In this document: one piece after another, positions 15,001-23,742 of the stretch
Layout: every line of letters begins with the position of its first letter
Numbering within the stretch: position 1 is the stretch's first letter
From: Ricordea florida
Lineage: Eukaryota > Cnidaria > Anthozoa > Corallimorpharia > Ricordeidae
Length of the DNA: 64,000 nt
Assembly: GCA_949710005.1 (NCBI GenBank)
Contig: OX453282.1
Location: 1,239,501-1,303,500 of the forward strand
Direction: 5' to 3'
Notes under the pieces: generated by a model
Seen by the model: only the letters and a program-made list of their open reading frames with translations
What the model was told of the DNA's origin: nothing
The model's database searches: none
Made by a program: the position numbers and the translations under genes

Positions 15001-16036
15001 CAAACAAACCCCAAAGGACCCATGCGGGAAGGTTAACAATCAACGTCACAAATCAATTCATGTAATGAAGCAATATACTGTCCGAATGTACGATCCAACA
15101 GGAACAATAAAACGAAAATATTAGTTTCTAACATAATGTTTGGTCTTATTTTCCCATAATTTTTAGTGCTTGCTGTTAAATTGGCCAATTTTTTTCATGT
15201 TTACTGTGTCCGAAGAAAATACTGTTAAGTTAAGAACAACCTATTCCTTACTGTACTGTTTAGCGTTTGAAGGATCGTTAGTCTTCGAAAATCTTCGGCA
15301 GCCTTCGGGAATCTTCGGCAGTCTTCAGAAATCTTCTAACGTAATCCGGAATTGTCTTAAAATGGCCAAAAACTCCTTGATATACTAAACAAAATAATAT
15401 TGACCTTTTTGGAGCCGTTTTTCCTTCTTTCTAGAAAAAAATACTGTTTCCTCTAATTTTTTAATGTTAGTGTCAAAATGTCTAAAATATAACTGTTTTA
15501 TGTTACAAAGCCAACAAATAAAGTGTTTAGTGTTATCGAGGTACCCTTTTTTAGACCCTCGTCAAGGCTTCTATCTATTAGTTGTGATTTAATAAATTTG
15601 CGTTAAAAGCCATATTTTCCCCTGGGTTTAATTTGGTGTGTGATCAGTATGTAAAACAGTCTGAAGTTTCTCTAACCTTTTCTGCGAGGTTTTAGTGGTT
15701 TATTTGTGGCGTTTGGTCTATGTCAACACAGAGAAAATTGAAAAATATGTAGGAGTGTGCTTATTCAAAAACTTTAGCAACTTACGGGAAAAACATAGAT
15801 GGCAGAATTATTGTTATTTACACAATTCACTCACCTATACAGGCAAATAGATCTGCCAGAGCGAGAGAAAATACAATGTGTGGGGTGGGCGATGGAATTC
15901 GACGATGCTCTGAGCTCCTCAATCTCTTCCACCAGTTAATTAACTGAACTAGGGCCCCATAGGCAGACAGAGTTGAGGATATCATATAAACACTTAAACC
16001 TGCCTTGATCAGTAGATGTGTTTGTTTAGAATCCAT
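258..16036 (-). CDS. cAMP-receptor/GPR157-like 7TM receptor, left copy (exons partly identified)
   Basis: This is a G-protein-coupled receptor gene read from right to left. Exon 1 is 16036-15835, starting at an ATG in the context CAACCATGG. It encodes TM1 and TM2 ending in LALADLFACIG and leaves at a donor GTGAGT in phase 1. A TM3 exon is 9104-9013 (motif SSFMWTLMYSVDICLQI), entering in phase 0 and leaving in phase 2, so at least one exon between is missing. A TM6/ECL3/TM7 exon is 1101-1023, between TTTATTTCAG and GTAAGT, ending FAVWFLI. The last exon is 572-258. It completes TM7 as PLQGFLNCLVYG, a form typical of the cAMP receptor/GPR157 group, and adds a cytoplasmic tail of about 90 residues ending in SSCT. 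All four exons are open and phase-compatible. I could not find the exons for ECL1 or TM4-5. Ligand unknown; the family call rests on motifs. Confidence 0.62.
1433..1545 (-). mobile_element. 3' end of a LINE with a (TGTTAC)n tail
   Basis: Read on the minus strand, a short 3'-UTR-like stretch ends in AATAAAAACTGTTACTGTTAC. That is a polyadenylation-like signal followed by a hexamer repeat, the usual 3' terminus of CR1/L2-type LINEs, which end in a microsatellite rather than poly(A). No coding part is seen. It lies in the left arm of the inverted duplication, between GPCR exons. Confidence 0.5.
1546..2335. other. Intronic stretch; possible Penelope-like remnant
   Basis: No exon was recognised here. 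Around 1767-1800 the words TGACGTTTCGATATAAACC and TCGTCATCATCA resemble the non-coding repeat flanks of Penelope-like elements. There is no open reverse transcriptase or GIY-YIG frame, so this is only a hint. The rest has no structure that I can name. Confidence 0.25.
2336..6330 (-). mobile_element. Older LINE 3' part, split by a nested LINE
   Basis: Two pieces belong to one minus-strand LINE. The right piece (about 6048-6330) reads as the usual RT C-terminal tail, RGRSFAVSATRLWNNVP followed by LSTRKLDSVK. The left piece (2336 to about 2600) continues with KRSLQSSNIWII, a 3'-UTR, and a (TTAC)n tail (plus-strand TAAG repeats at 2336-2378). The plus-strand LINE at about 2595-6047 sits between them, so it inserted later. 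Only the 3' end of the older element is present. Confidence 0.6.
2595..6047 (+). mobile_element. CR1/L2-like non-LTR retrotransposon, near full length
   Basis: A 1071-codon frame (2609-5824) encodes, in order, a hydrophobic N-terminus, a 2A-like motif GDVHPQPGP (D110-P117), an AP-type endonuclease (IAHLNIRSL, SETWLD, GDLNCN, SDHNLVEV; about residues 150-370) and a reverse transcriptase (NRPISLLPILSKVSERL, DMSKAFDSLNHNLL, GVPQGSILGP, YVDD at 824-827). The frame stops at GYRGPR-TAA, but the same frame continues beyond the stop as WNGLAENIKNIKEINNF to a second stop at 5914. One nonsense change therefore cuts off the usual C-terminal tail. The 3' end is AATAAAG followed by a (TATG)n tail at about 6014-6047. 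The element is nested in an older minus-strand LINE. The catalytic box is YVDD rather than the commoner YADD/FADD. Confidence 0.88.
6490..6561. mobile_element. Small foldback element (TAGCCTACGTGTAGCCG arms)
   Basis: The arms TAGCCTACGTGTAGCCG and CGGCTACACGTAGGCTA are perfect inverted repeats around a short C/A-rich loop. Related sequences starting TAGCCTGTGTACA occur near 11738 and at 53788-53848. This suggests a dispersed non-coding foldback family. Confidence 0.55.
6562..8585. other. Left-arm intron; no exon recognised
   Basis: This stretch lies between the TM3 and TM6 exons of the left GPCR copy. Block 7330-7560 matches 22970-23200 in the other arm in inverted orientation and contains AAT-rich microsatellite. 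On the minus strand, about 7043-6868 is an open segment between AG and GT, but its translation is not membrane-like and I do not call it an exon. I see nothing else. Confidence 0.4.
8586..8850 (-). mobile_element. tRNA-derived SINE, family A, copy 1
   Basis: On the minus strand it begins with a tRNA-like head, TTAGCTCAGTTGTCGAGCGC, then a B-box-like GTGAGTTCAAAGCTC. A body follows containing GACATCTGTAAATGG, AGTCTTCTCGG, CCCCGTCTCA and CTGTTCGAAAAGAGTAGGG. The same ordered blocks occur at 27860-28168. The head is too decayed to be a functional tRNA. Confidence 0.72.
9105..10299. other. Left-arm intron; nothing recognised
   Basis: This stretch is upstream of the TM3 exon on the minus strand. 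The part next to the exon (to about 9180) is conserved in the right arm near 21180-21270. The rest is AT-rich sequence with short open frames lacking family features. Confidence 0.35.
10300..11585. mobile_element. Foldback element with GGCCCGGTTTAGACGCC ends, interrupted
   Basis: The left end GGCCCGGTTTAGACGCC pairs with the right end GACGCCTGAACCGCGCC (about 11559-11577). Subterminal stretches on both sides are rich in AATTCAG-like words. The middle (about 10470-11400) does not belong to the foldback and includes an (ATCT)n run and a separate hairpin at 10802-10883. I read this as a MITE with a later insertion. Exact boundaries are uncertain. Confidence 0.45.
10802..10883. repeat. Imperfect hairpin
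   Basis: GAATGTGCAGCCGAACAGAG pairs with a near-complement ending in GGCTGCACATTC. It is preceded directly by an (ATCT)n tract. It is probably a small foldback element. No coding content is seen. Confidence 0.5.
11900..14621 (+). mobile_element. CR1/L2-like LINE, 5'-truncated and decayed
   Basis: The element starts inside the endonuclease domain (VVIAGDFNSD) and carries an RT with NYRPISLLSIPSKLLES, DFQKAFDTVPH, GVPQGSLLGP and an intact YADD at about 13499. Damage seen: a frameshift just before about 12840 (11922-12884 runs out of frame at the SGPDGI block), a nonsense TAG at 13184-13186 in an otherwise continuous frame to 13927, and another shift near 13905. The C-terminal tail (14072-14383) contains YRGPVIWNFVN. 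It ends AATAAAGTATG followed by (TATG)n at about 14576-14621. Confidence 0.85.
14690..15035. mobile_element. Foldback element with CTGCTAAACACAGCCGACATTT-type arms
   Basis: GCTAAACACAGCCGACATTT near 14792 is mirrored by AAATGTCGGCTGTGTTTAGC near 14979. Outer arms GGGGTTCGTTTGTC and GACAAACAAACCCC extend the pairing. No coding capacity. It is a non-autonomous foldback element lying in the intron between GPCR-left exons. Confidence 0.6.
15036..15580. other. Left-arm intron; nothing recognised
   Basis: AT-rich sequence. Around 15290-15350 there are short direct repeats of a CTTCGG(C/A)A(G/A)-type word (AATCTTCGGCAGCC). No exon or element could be supported. Confidence 0.3.
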
Positions 16037-16118
16037 GGTTGAAAATGCCGAAAAACAAAACACTTATGAATTAGTCAAACCCAGACCTGATTATGACGGT
16101 TGTATTTTGGCCCTGCGT

Positions 16119-16144
16119 ATAAAACTTCCTGTCACGCGCTCTGT
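16119..16144 (-). promoter_or_regulatory. Conserved promoter/5'-UTR block of the GPCR, left copy
   Basis: On the minus strand this reads ACAGAGCGCGTGACAGGAAG followed by TTTTAT. The same block occurs on the plus strand at 16969-16994, in front of the right GPCR copy. In both arms it ends about 83-85 bp upstream of the matching ATG. Conservation between otherwise diverged arms suggests a promoter or 5'-UTR element. Its factor is unknown. Confidence 0.5.
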
Positions 16145-16968
16145 GTGAAGGTACGAACGGCCGAGCGTTGAACTATGATTCCGAGTTTGATAAACCAAGG
16201 GATGGGGTGTGGGATAGCTGATTAGAGAACAAATTCAGCGTTAATGGGAGGCTACTTCATATTAGAGTCCCTCCCTCTTCTCCCGTGGGTTTTAGAGAAT
16301 ACAGGAACAGAAGCTTCATTTTTAGGGAACAGGTTTAAATTATTTTCAGCGAACTAGGGAACTTCTGATTAAATTGCTGGGAACAAGGGAACAGAACTAT
16401 CTATTTTCAGGGAACTGGGCACTATATTTGAATGATGTTCGGGGAATTAGGGACATGGGAACATGGGCTTAAAACGTTTTGAGAACAAGTAAAGTTTTAG
16501 TAAAGAGAAACGAGAGAAAATGACAAAAGATTAAAGGAATATGGGAACACGTACCCTGGCCACCCCTCCCCCTTTTCTCTCATTCTTCCCCACCCCCCTG
16601 TGACGAGTCGTCAATACAACCGGGTCCTTTTGAACACATTAAAATTGGCCAATTTTCCTCGTCTTCAAGACCACATAAAGGTTGTCATATAAAATTTGCT
16701 TGCAAGCTGTTCAATTTCTCGTCTTCCTTTCAAAAAAATAGAATTTAAAGAAGCAGCGACGCTAACCAGGTCATTAGAGCATAATGTGAGAGCATGTGAC
16801 GAATGCGTGTTGGTAAGCCTATAGGTATAGGCAAGTCACGGCAGTAATCGGCTGAATTAATACAGTATAACATCATCACCTTCATAAAGAGGTCGGCACA
16901 CACAGACCACAAGACTTCAGTCTGTGGCTCATATTTCACTGTCTTTTTTCCTCGGCCGTTCATGGCAG
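16145..16968. other. Spacer at the centre of the inverted duplication
   Basis: Between the two divergent GPCR copies, this stretch contains a run of related words (GGGAACA, GGGAACTA, AGGGAACAG) at about 16300-16460 and a C/T-rich tract at 16560-16600. No gene was recognised. It would be the shared, bidirectional upstream region of the two copies. Confidence 0.4.
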
Positions 16969-16994
16969 ACAGAGCGCGTGACAGGAAGTTTTAT
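16969..16994 (+). promoter_or_regulatory. Conserved promoter/5'-UTR block of the GPCR, right copy
   Basis: ACAGAGCGCGTGACAGGAAG followed by TTTTATG mirrors the left-arm block at 16119-16144. It ends 85 bp before the ATG at 17079. Confidence 0.5.
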
Positions 16995-17151
16995 GTGTAG
17001 TTCCAAAATACAACTTTCACTGTTGGGCTCGGGTTTGAGTAATACATATATGTGTGCTCTTTATTGGCATTTTCAAGCATGGCTTTCCTCCGTAAAAGAT
17101 CTTTGTGTTGTATACAAAAAGAGGAAATTGATGAAAGTAGAAGGATAACGT

Positions 17152-17574
17152 CCCGGGGGGGTGGGGGGGTACTTGGGTTAATGTTTGCTGGGTATGTGCC
17201 GCTGGCCTCTCAGAGCCCCCACCCCATTTTAGTCTATTTTTTGGCCAATTATAGACCCCATCTTAGTCACATTTTGGAAAATGGACATGTGGTTTTGTGC
17301 TATTGAGTAACTGGTTAATATTTAAGTTGTGGTTTGAAGAACAGAATGTAATGCGGTCAATGCAAGCTTAACTTTCTGATCTTTTTAACCGAGAATCTTC
17401 CCATTTTGATTCCCTATTTACCCCCAAAATTTGAAAATTTGCGACCCCATTCTAGTAACTCTATTGAAAATGCGACCCCATTATAGTCACTGTATACGTA
17501 GTTGTGAAAATGCGACCCCATCCAGCGGCACATCCCCATTAGGCTCCTGTAAGGGAGTACCCCCCCCCCCCCGG
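17152..17574. mobile_element. MITE with poly-G/poly-C ends inside GPCR exon 1
   Basis: The left end CCCGGGGGGGTGGGGGGGTA and right end GTAC-(C)n-GG are inverted repeats, extended inwards by TGTGCCGCTGG and CCAGCGGCACA. Both flanks carry GGATAACGT (17143-17151 and 17575-17583), a 7-9 bp target-site duplication. The interior repeats words of the type GACCCCATTNTAGTCAC. Non-coding. The duplication length fits a hAT-like element, but I cannot fix the superfamily. Confidence 0.8.
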
Positions 17575-17789
17575 GGATAACGTTTAGCAGTGGCTGCATA
17601 ATAACTGCAACTCTGTCTGCCTCAGGGGCCCTAGTTCAGTTAATTAACTGGTGGAAGAGATTGAGAAGCTCAGAGCCTCGTCGAATTCCATCGCCCACGC
17701 CACACATTGTATTTTCTCTCGCTCTGGCAGATCTATTTGCCTGCATAAGTAAGTGAATTGTGTAAATAACAATAATTCTGCCATCTATA

Positions 17790-18815
17790 AGTTACCGCTT
17801 TACAGGGAAAGCCAACGACGGTTTTCTCCCAAATGCATTGAAAACACTTTTTAGGCTATCCACTAGTACTTTCAGATCTCTAGAAATGCATTCTAAGCGG
17901 CGAAACTTGACTCCTTTCGAAATAACAAGGGCCACAGTGTTATTTTCCCGAAAGCTTTAGATGCTTTAAGTTTTACGAAAGTGTCTCACTGTCTTCTTAT
18001 TGCTCTCTCCTGATCGCATTTTTCGAATCAGAAAAATTTAGTTTTCCTTTTTCTATGAAAAATAGGCTAATTAACTTGGGGACTGAAATGCGAAAAATTG
18101 AACTTTAGAAAATCGTAGGGAATTTATTAGATATGCTGCGAAAATTGTACATGAATGGAACGGTCATGCATGTAGAAAGTTTTAGCCTTCCTCAAGCTAA
18201 AGAAAATTCTAGGCAATTTTTGCTTCTCCGAACTTTACAGAAAACAGTCGTTGGGTACCTCTGACTTAAGTTTTTGAATTAACATATTCCTGTATATTTT
18301 TCAATTTTCTTTACGTTGACAAAGACCAAAGACTTTAAATAAACCACTATAACCTCGCACAAAAGGTCAGAGAAATTTCAGTGTTTCACATTCTGATCAC
18401 ACACCAAACATAGGGGAAATATGTCTTTTAACGCAAATTTATATCAAATCACAAGAGTATAAGAACGGAAGGCTATGTTGACATCTTCCTAAACTGTTCA
18501 CAGTCCTGTATTTTTCTTCGATCGTTGAACGGGGGAAAAGAATCGCCAGAGATTTGGATGTCAGCGCAAAACGGGAGGCGCAGGGGGGTGGGGGTGGGGA
18601 GCGAGAAAACTAGAGGGGCCCCTCAAGGGTTGGAGAAAAGAATGACAAAGAGGACTGTGAACAGTCTCACAGGTTCCCAGTAAAGTCACGCTGAGGCCAT
18701 GCCACATGGTAGGACTTTATGTTATCCCCAGAGTAGCCATTTAAGTCTTTGTTATGAATTGGTGTTACAAATCGTCTACATTTTAATGAGATTAGCGTTA
18801 GTTTTAGACACCTAG
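17790..18815. other. Right-arm intron; only arm homology seen
   Basis: About 18300-18470 matches 15583-15740 in inverted orientation (for example TGATCACACACCAAA, and CGCAAATTTAT). No ECL1/TM3-start exon could be recognised. The rest is AT-rich, with a G-rich run near 18580. Confidence 0.35.
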
Positions 18816-21059
18816 ACACCTACATATATACATATAATCGAATATTTTCTCAGGATAACCCTTCAGTACATAGTACTGTTATCAACGGGGTCCTGCTAAG
18901 AATTAAAAATATTAAGATACATAAAATAAGATACATATTAAAAACCGTTGAAAATAGAATAGAATTTACAAGTAATAATCGTCTAAGGCTTTCCTAAATA
19001 AGACTCTAGAATTAATGTTTCTTAAACTTAAATGGCAATAAATTAAAAATCGAGGCACCTAAAAAATAAAAGCTACGGCGCGCAAAATCCAGTCTGACTT
19101 TTGGTAGTTTTGCAGTTTTCCCATTGTTGCGGGTGTTTAAAGCGTTATGATGTAATTGGTAAAAATAGTCTTTAAATGGAAAGCATGCAGTTCCATTAAG
19201 GCAGTCAAATACAAAGCAGCACGCTCTCTTTTGTAAAAAGTTATCAACAGTTAGAATTCGAAGATCACAGTTCTGCGAACTGCATTTTGGAGAAATAATT
19301 TCAAGGCTTCGGGTCTCAATGGAGCGGATCATGCGTTTGCGGGACTCTGACCATCCAAGACTAGTATAGCCGCAATACGTAAATATTGGCATAATCATCG
19401 ATTGGTAAATTCGTTGGGCAGTGAAAGTATCAATACTGGAACGGATGCGCCGTAAGAGGTTCACTCTTCCTGCTGCCTTCTTGTAAATTTTTTGAAAATG
19501 AGTTTCAAAATTAAGTGTCGGGTCCAGATGCACGCCGAGGTACTTATAACATGTAGTGATGTTGATGGGAAAACCGTTGACTGAGAGCTTGACTTGACAG
19601 CCTTGAAACAGGTTCAACCGCTTACCGGTACCAAACAGCATCACCTCAGATTTTCCTTTCTTTAGATTAAAAATAAGTTCATTATCACGAAACCAGTTAG
19701 ATAGATTATCTAAGTCCTGTGAAAGACTGCTTTGTATCGCATCAATATCACTTGAGGATGTAAAAATCACCGTATCGTCAGCGTAAGTGATAATCTTACA
19801 ATGACGAAGCGGACTATGCACATCATTAAAGAAGATGAGAAAAAGGAGGGGCCCAAGAATACTCCCTTGAGGAACTCCAGTGTTAATTGGATTTGGTTCA
19901 GAAAGCACACCGTGAAATTGAACGATCTGCTTACGATGGAATAAATAATCAGTAAACCACTGAAGTTCCATATCATATACACCAAAACGGGACAGTTTAC
20001 TCAATAAAATGCAATGACTAATGGTATCGAATGCCTTTGATAAGTCAATAAAAACTGCTCCTGTCGCCTTTCCACTATCGGCCTCCTTTCTGATGAGATC
20101 AGTGAAGTAAGTAACAGCTAGTTCCGTTGAGCGGTTCGGACGGAAACCAAATTGGTACTCAAAAAGTAGATTATGACGCTCTAAATGAGCCATCAGCTGC
20201 TTATAGACTATCCTTTCCAAGATCTTTGACAAAGTAGGGAGAATTGAGATAGGCCTGTAATTGTCAACCTCAGCCAGAGACCCTGATTTGTATAGAGGGA
20301 TCACCTTTGCCACTTTCCACTCACTAGGCACAACTCCAGTTTTTAGAGATAAATTGATGATAAATGTCAAAGGCGTGGTTAAAACATAGGCAGCGTCTTT
20401 GAGCAGTCCCGGGGGGAAATTATCCAGTCCAGACGCTTTTTTCCGCTTAAGATTTTTTAGCTCCTTAAGAATGTCTGATTCTTTCACAGCTTTAAAAGTA
20501 AACTGACTTCCCGTGAATTGCTTGGGAAGATTTTCTTCAGCAGGTTTGCTCCAGACAAAGTCACGGAGTAAGATTGATTTCCCTTTCAGACATCTGGCAA
20601 TGGAACTGAAATATTCGCAGAAGCTATTTGCAATGAAGCTTTTGTCAGTTGACTTCGATCCATTTATCACAAACGCCGAACCTTGATCAGAAGGCGACTT
20701 GGTAGGATAGAGTTTCTTGATGGCTGCCCAAAATTTATCCGGAGAGTCAGCACAATCTTTAAGGAGATCGCGATGATATCTGCTTTTGCTTTTTTTAACA
20801 AGACCAGAAACTCTGTTGCGTTGCCGTTTATAAGAAGACCAATCGTTTTCTTGATTAGTACGACGGGCTTTCCTGAGCAAACCATCCCTGAGATTCATCT
20901 CTTTTTTGACATCCGGAGTCAGCCAAGGACATAGTCGGCCTTTGACCTTCTTTAAGATTAGAGGAGCGTGCTTGTCGATACACTGTTGCAGTATGTCACG
21001 AAAAGAGGCCCATGCCTCGCTTATGCTGACAGATGAATAGACTTCTTCAAAATTCGCAG
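18816..21059 (-). mobile_element. CR1/L2-like LINE, 5'-truncated, RT frame open
   Basis: About 680 codons are open without interruption (21059 to 19012). They start just downstream of the endonuclease and continue through a full reverse transcriptase: NYRPISILPTLSKILERI, FIDLSKAFDTISHCIL, GVPQGSILGPLLF, an intact YADD (plus-strand 19774-19785) and a C-terminal tail. The 3'-UTR runs to a TATATG-rich end near 18816-18850. The uninterrupted frame suggests insertion more recent than the other LINEs here. Its 5' end abuts the tail of another LINE at 21060, so the first ten codons of the longest open frame belong to that neighbour. Confidence 0.85.
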
Positions 21060-21170
21060 AATACATACATACTTTATTTGAAAACAAAGGTCTATAAAGA
21101 TGGCAGAATTAGAATTTTTAAATTAGACACTGAATTCTAATTTATCAGGAAAGTTAACCGGGCTCGATGT
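21060..21170 (-). mobile_element. LINE 3' end with a (TATG)n tail
   Basis: On the minus strand this ends AAATAAAGTATGTATGTAT, the same terminus as the LINEs ending at 6047 and 14621. Only a short 3'-UTR remains. The truncated LINE at 18816-21059 begins directly at this tail. Confidence 0.6.
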
Positions 21171-21410
21171 TTAAGGCTTCCTCTTACTCGACAGAAACAC
21201 TCTTTTGTCCACTCATCCACTCTTATGTTTTTCTTTGACATGCATTAATTCTACATTCTGCTTTTTATCGCAGTCATTCACAATGTTCTCTTACGTTTCA
21301 TTGTTCATGTGAACATTGATATACGCTGTGGACATCTGTCTTCAGATTCACAATCAACATTACAGGTAACATTAATTATTGATAAAATATCAATTATAAT
21401 TATTTGACTA

Positions 21411-21940
21411 ATTTAACCACAGGCAGCCTAATTTTGCATTGCGCTAAACTGACCAAATTACAGAATAATACCAGCTATTGAAACATATTGATGAGGTCAT
21501 CGATTGTTAAATAATTTATCAATTATTGATAAGCGAAAATAATTTATATTGGCTAATTATTGACGAAGTAAGAACAAATGGAACTGGTTAACAACAAAGC
21601 ACGAGCAGACACAAAGAAACTGCACTTATAGTATGGTACACAGATAACATCATAAATTATCAAGAATTAGATTAAATCAGCATTGTTAGGATAAATTAAC
21701 ATAATTACTGACCGTTTTCTTATGTCATAGAGTAAGGGGCATTGTTATATACCTAGACTGTCACTCCACAAAACGAGCACTGTGATTGGTTGATTCTTGG
21801 TCACGTGTCCCTAATCAAATTTAAATGTATCCCGACCGGGATACAATTGCGCAGTTGTTGCCCGCGCGCCAGTTGTACCGTCTTTGTTTGTTTGTTTTTG
21901 CTATATTTTGTTAAAGGAAAAGTCTAAATATATAACAAAG
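21411..21940. other. Right-arm intron; nothing recognised
   Basis: AT-rich sequence after the TM3 exon of the right GPCR copy, containing repeats of TTATCAATTATTGATAA-like words near 21515-21540. No exon found. Confidence 0.3.
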
Positions 21941-22082
21941 CACTTAAGGTATGGTCCCTCGAGAAACTAGTTAGTTTTGTTTTCCCTCGAGTCCTGATGT
22001 TTCCCTCGACTTCGTCTCGGAAAACATCAGGACTCTCGGGAGAACAAAACTAACTGTTTCTCTCGGGACCATACATTAAGTG
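21941..22082. mobile_element. Foldback MITE, CACTTAAGGTATGGTCCC ends
   Basis: The outer arms CACTTAAGGTATGGTCCC and GGGACCATACATTAAGTG pair. Inner arms GTCCTGATGTTTTCC and GGAAAACATCAGGAC, and TTAGTTTTGTT with AACAAAACTAA, extend the hairpin through most of the element. Non-coding. Confidence 0.7.
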
Positions 22083-22200
22083 TATATTGTTTACCAAATC
22101 ATCGCCTGGTTGACTCCGTTATTGTTGGTGGTGTCTGGTGATGTCATACTTTCTTGCGGAACAACGAAGTAAGTAAAGCGGATCAATATTATTACCTGGG

Positions 22201-22296
22201 CAACAGTGCACCTACCCCTCCCCTAACCCAACATTAACGCTAACTTTTTAACTTATTACAACTTGTTGGGTTAGGGGAGGGGTAGGTGCACTGTTG
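22201..22296. mobile_element. Foldback MITE with perfect 33-bp arms
   Basis: Bases 22201-22233 (CAACAGTGCACCTACCCC and onward) are exactly complementary to 22264-22296, around a 30-bp loop. The perfect arms suggest a young insertion or strong hairpin repair. Non-coding. Confidence 0.75.
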
Positions 22297-22407
22297 CGCA
22301 GATAGCCTGATGGGCTTTGAGAGAATTTTCGGGTGCTTTTGGGATTCTCTCAAACTTCTTTAAAGTGTCTATTTCCCCTTCTGTTCTGGTATGTACATTA
22401 AATTTTC

Positions 22408-22648
22408 GAATTCCCCCGTGTTTTTAACCGGAAATCGTCGTTCAAAGGTCCTGCTGGAGCCACACCTATCAAACTTGACCGAGCTAGAAAGGGGCATGGG
22501 TCTATTTCTGAATCGACGTCACAAACTGATTTGTATCTTATTAAAATGCAAATCATTGTCAAGTCAGGAACAGATCGGTCAAGTTTGATGGGTGTGGCTC
22601 GAGCAGAACTTTGAACGACAATTTCAGGGCAAAAACACGGTGGAATTC
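22408..22648. mobile_element. Foldback MITE, about 75-bp arms
   Basis: GAATTC with CCGTGTTTTT near 22408 pairs with AAAACACGGTGGAATTC near 22632. The inner arms GCCACACCTATCAAACTTGA and TCAAGTTTGATGGGTGTGGC pair almost perfectly. The short open frames across it come from the arms and are not genes. Confidence 0.7.
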
Positions 22649-23427
22649 AAAAAGACTTCTTTGAAAAGCTATCTACTCTTAATGTGCAAGCCAGAACCAC
22701 AAAATCACGGAGGACGATACTGGCACTTTAAGTGTTTGTATCAGTTTTTGTAAACGCAAAGCAGTCAGTTTTTATTTCGTTTGTAAAATCAGTACGAGAA
22801 GCATAATTTAGAGTTGTTACATAGTCTGATGTAAACAAGGATAGTGACAGTGTGGTGTTTTCGTGTAGTTTTATCAATTCTAGCGTTTGTACGTGTTTGT
22901 AATACGTTATTGAACAGACGGAAAATACCGCGATACCAATCCGGCTTCATCATCATCATCATTAATATTATTACTATTATTATTATTGTTGTTGCTGTTA
23001 TTATTTGGGTGATAGCTATAAGTAGGTACATTAGCCAATCAGATTGCAGGTTCTCTAATACCATGCTGGTTTTTTTCTACTGATGTGAGTTTGTAGCAAA
23101 TTGCTGCAAATATGCCAACAACGTTCTGAAAAGATTTTCAGTTGACCTTCAAGATGGTTAGTTTCGAGCGCATTGGTATGTAGCTCGACAGTGATTAACC
23201 CAAAGGAGGTCAGCAAATACATGATAAAATGGAGGAAAACGATAAAAAAGCATTTCAAATTTTTCTAGGTGTTCTACAGGAGTCGAAAACATCATCCATT
23301 ACTTAGTGTGCTACGTTCCAACGCGGGTATTGAGCCAGTGAGCTAGGGCAAGTTTTATGAGTTGATATCATTATTTTTTCATCAACGGCATTACCATTGT
23401 TGACATTTATGTTTTGACATTTCACAG
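22649..23427. other. Right-arm intron with arm homology and microsatellite
   Basis: About 22970-23200 matches 7330-7560 inverted, including an (ATT/GTT)n-rich run. The counterpart of the left copy's TM6-7 exon would be expected between 23200 and 23427. I do not see it, which supports decay of this copy. Confidence 0.4.
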
Positions 23428-23742
23428 GCTGCGCTAAATCTGCTACAAGGATTTTTAAACTGTTTTGTGTACGGACAACACAAACAATTTACAAAATGCT
23501 GCAGGCAATCGTTAGAAGCAATAAAAGGCCACAAGGATTCAGAATCCAAATTCTCAACAATTGAATCCCATACCACTCGTACGTTGTCCGATGAACGGAA
23601 CATCAATTTGTTTGATAAAAGGGCGTCTCTGCCTTATGAATATCCACCACGTCTAGATAACAAGAGCCTTTACGGCTCCATAGACAACTCAGAAGAACCT
23701 TTTGTAGTGCGATTACTGGGAAAATATTCTAGCTGTACTTAA

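Larger units (their letters stand above)
17079..23742 (+). pseudogene. cAMP-receptor/GPR157-like 7TM receptor, right copy, broken
   Basis: This is the mirror copy of the left GPCR. Exon 1 runs 17079-17748 and ends at a donor GTAAGT in phase 1 like its partner, but a MITE (17152-17574) sits inside it. Taking out the element plus one target duplication (432 nt) leaves the exon open, so the insertion is the main damage there. The TM3 exon (21274-21365, same 92-nt length and phases as the left copy) has TGA at 21310-21312 where the left copy has TGG. The last exon (23428-23742, 105 codons, same length as the left) is open and keeps LLQGFLNCFVYG and the tail ending SSCT. I could not find the TM6-7 exon at the expected place. 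A non-functional copy is the simplest reading. Confidence 0.62.

Noticed and set aside
22391..22588. Open frame of 65 codons
   Set aside because: It lies in the arms and loop of a foldback MITE.
22844..23083. Isoleucine-rich membrane-like frame
   Set aside because: Hydrophobicity comes from an (ATT)n microsatellite, not a real TM exon.
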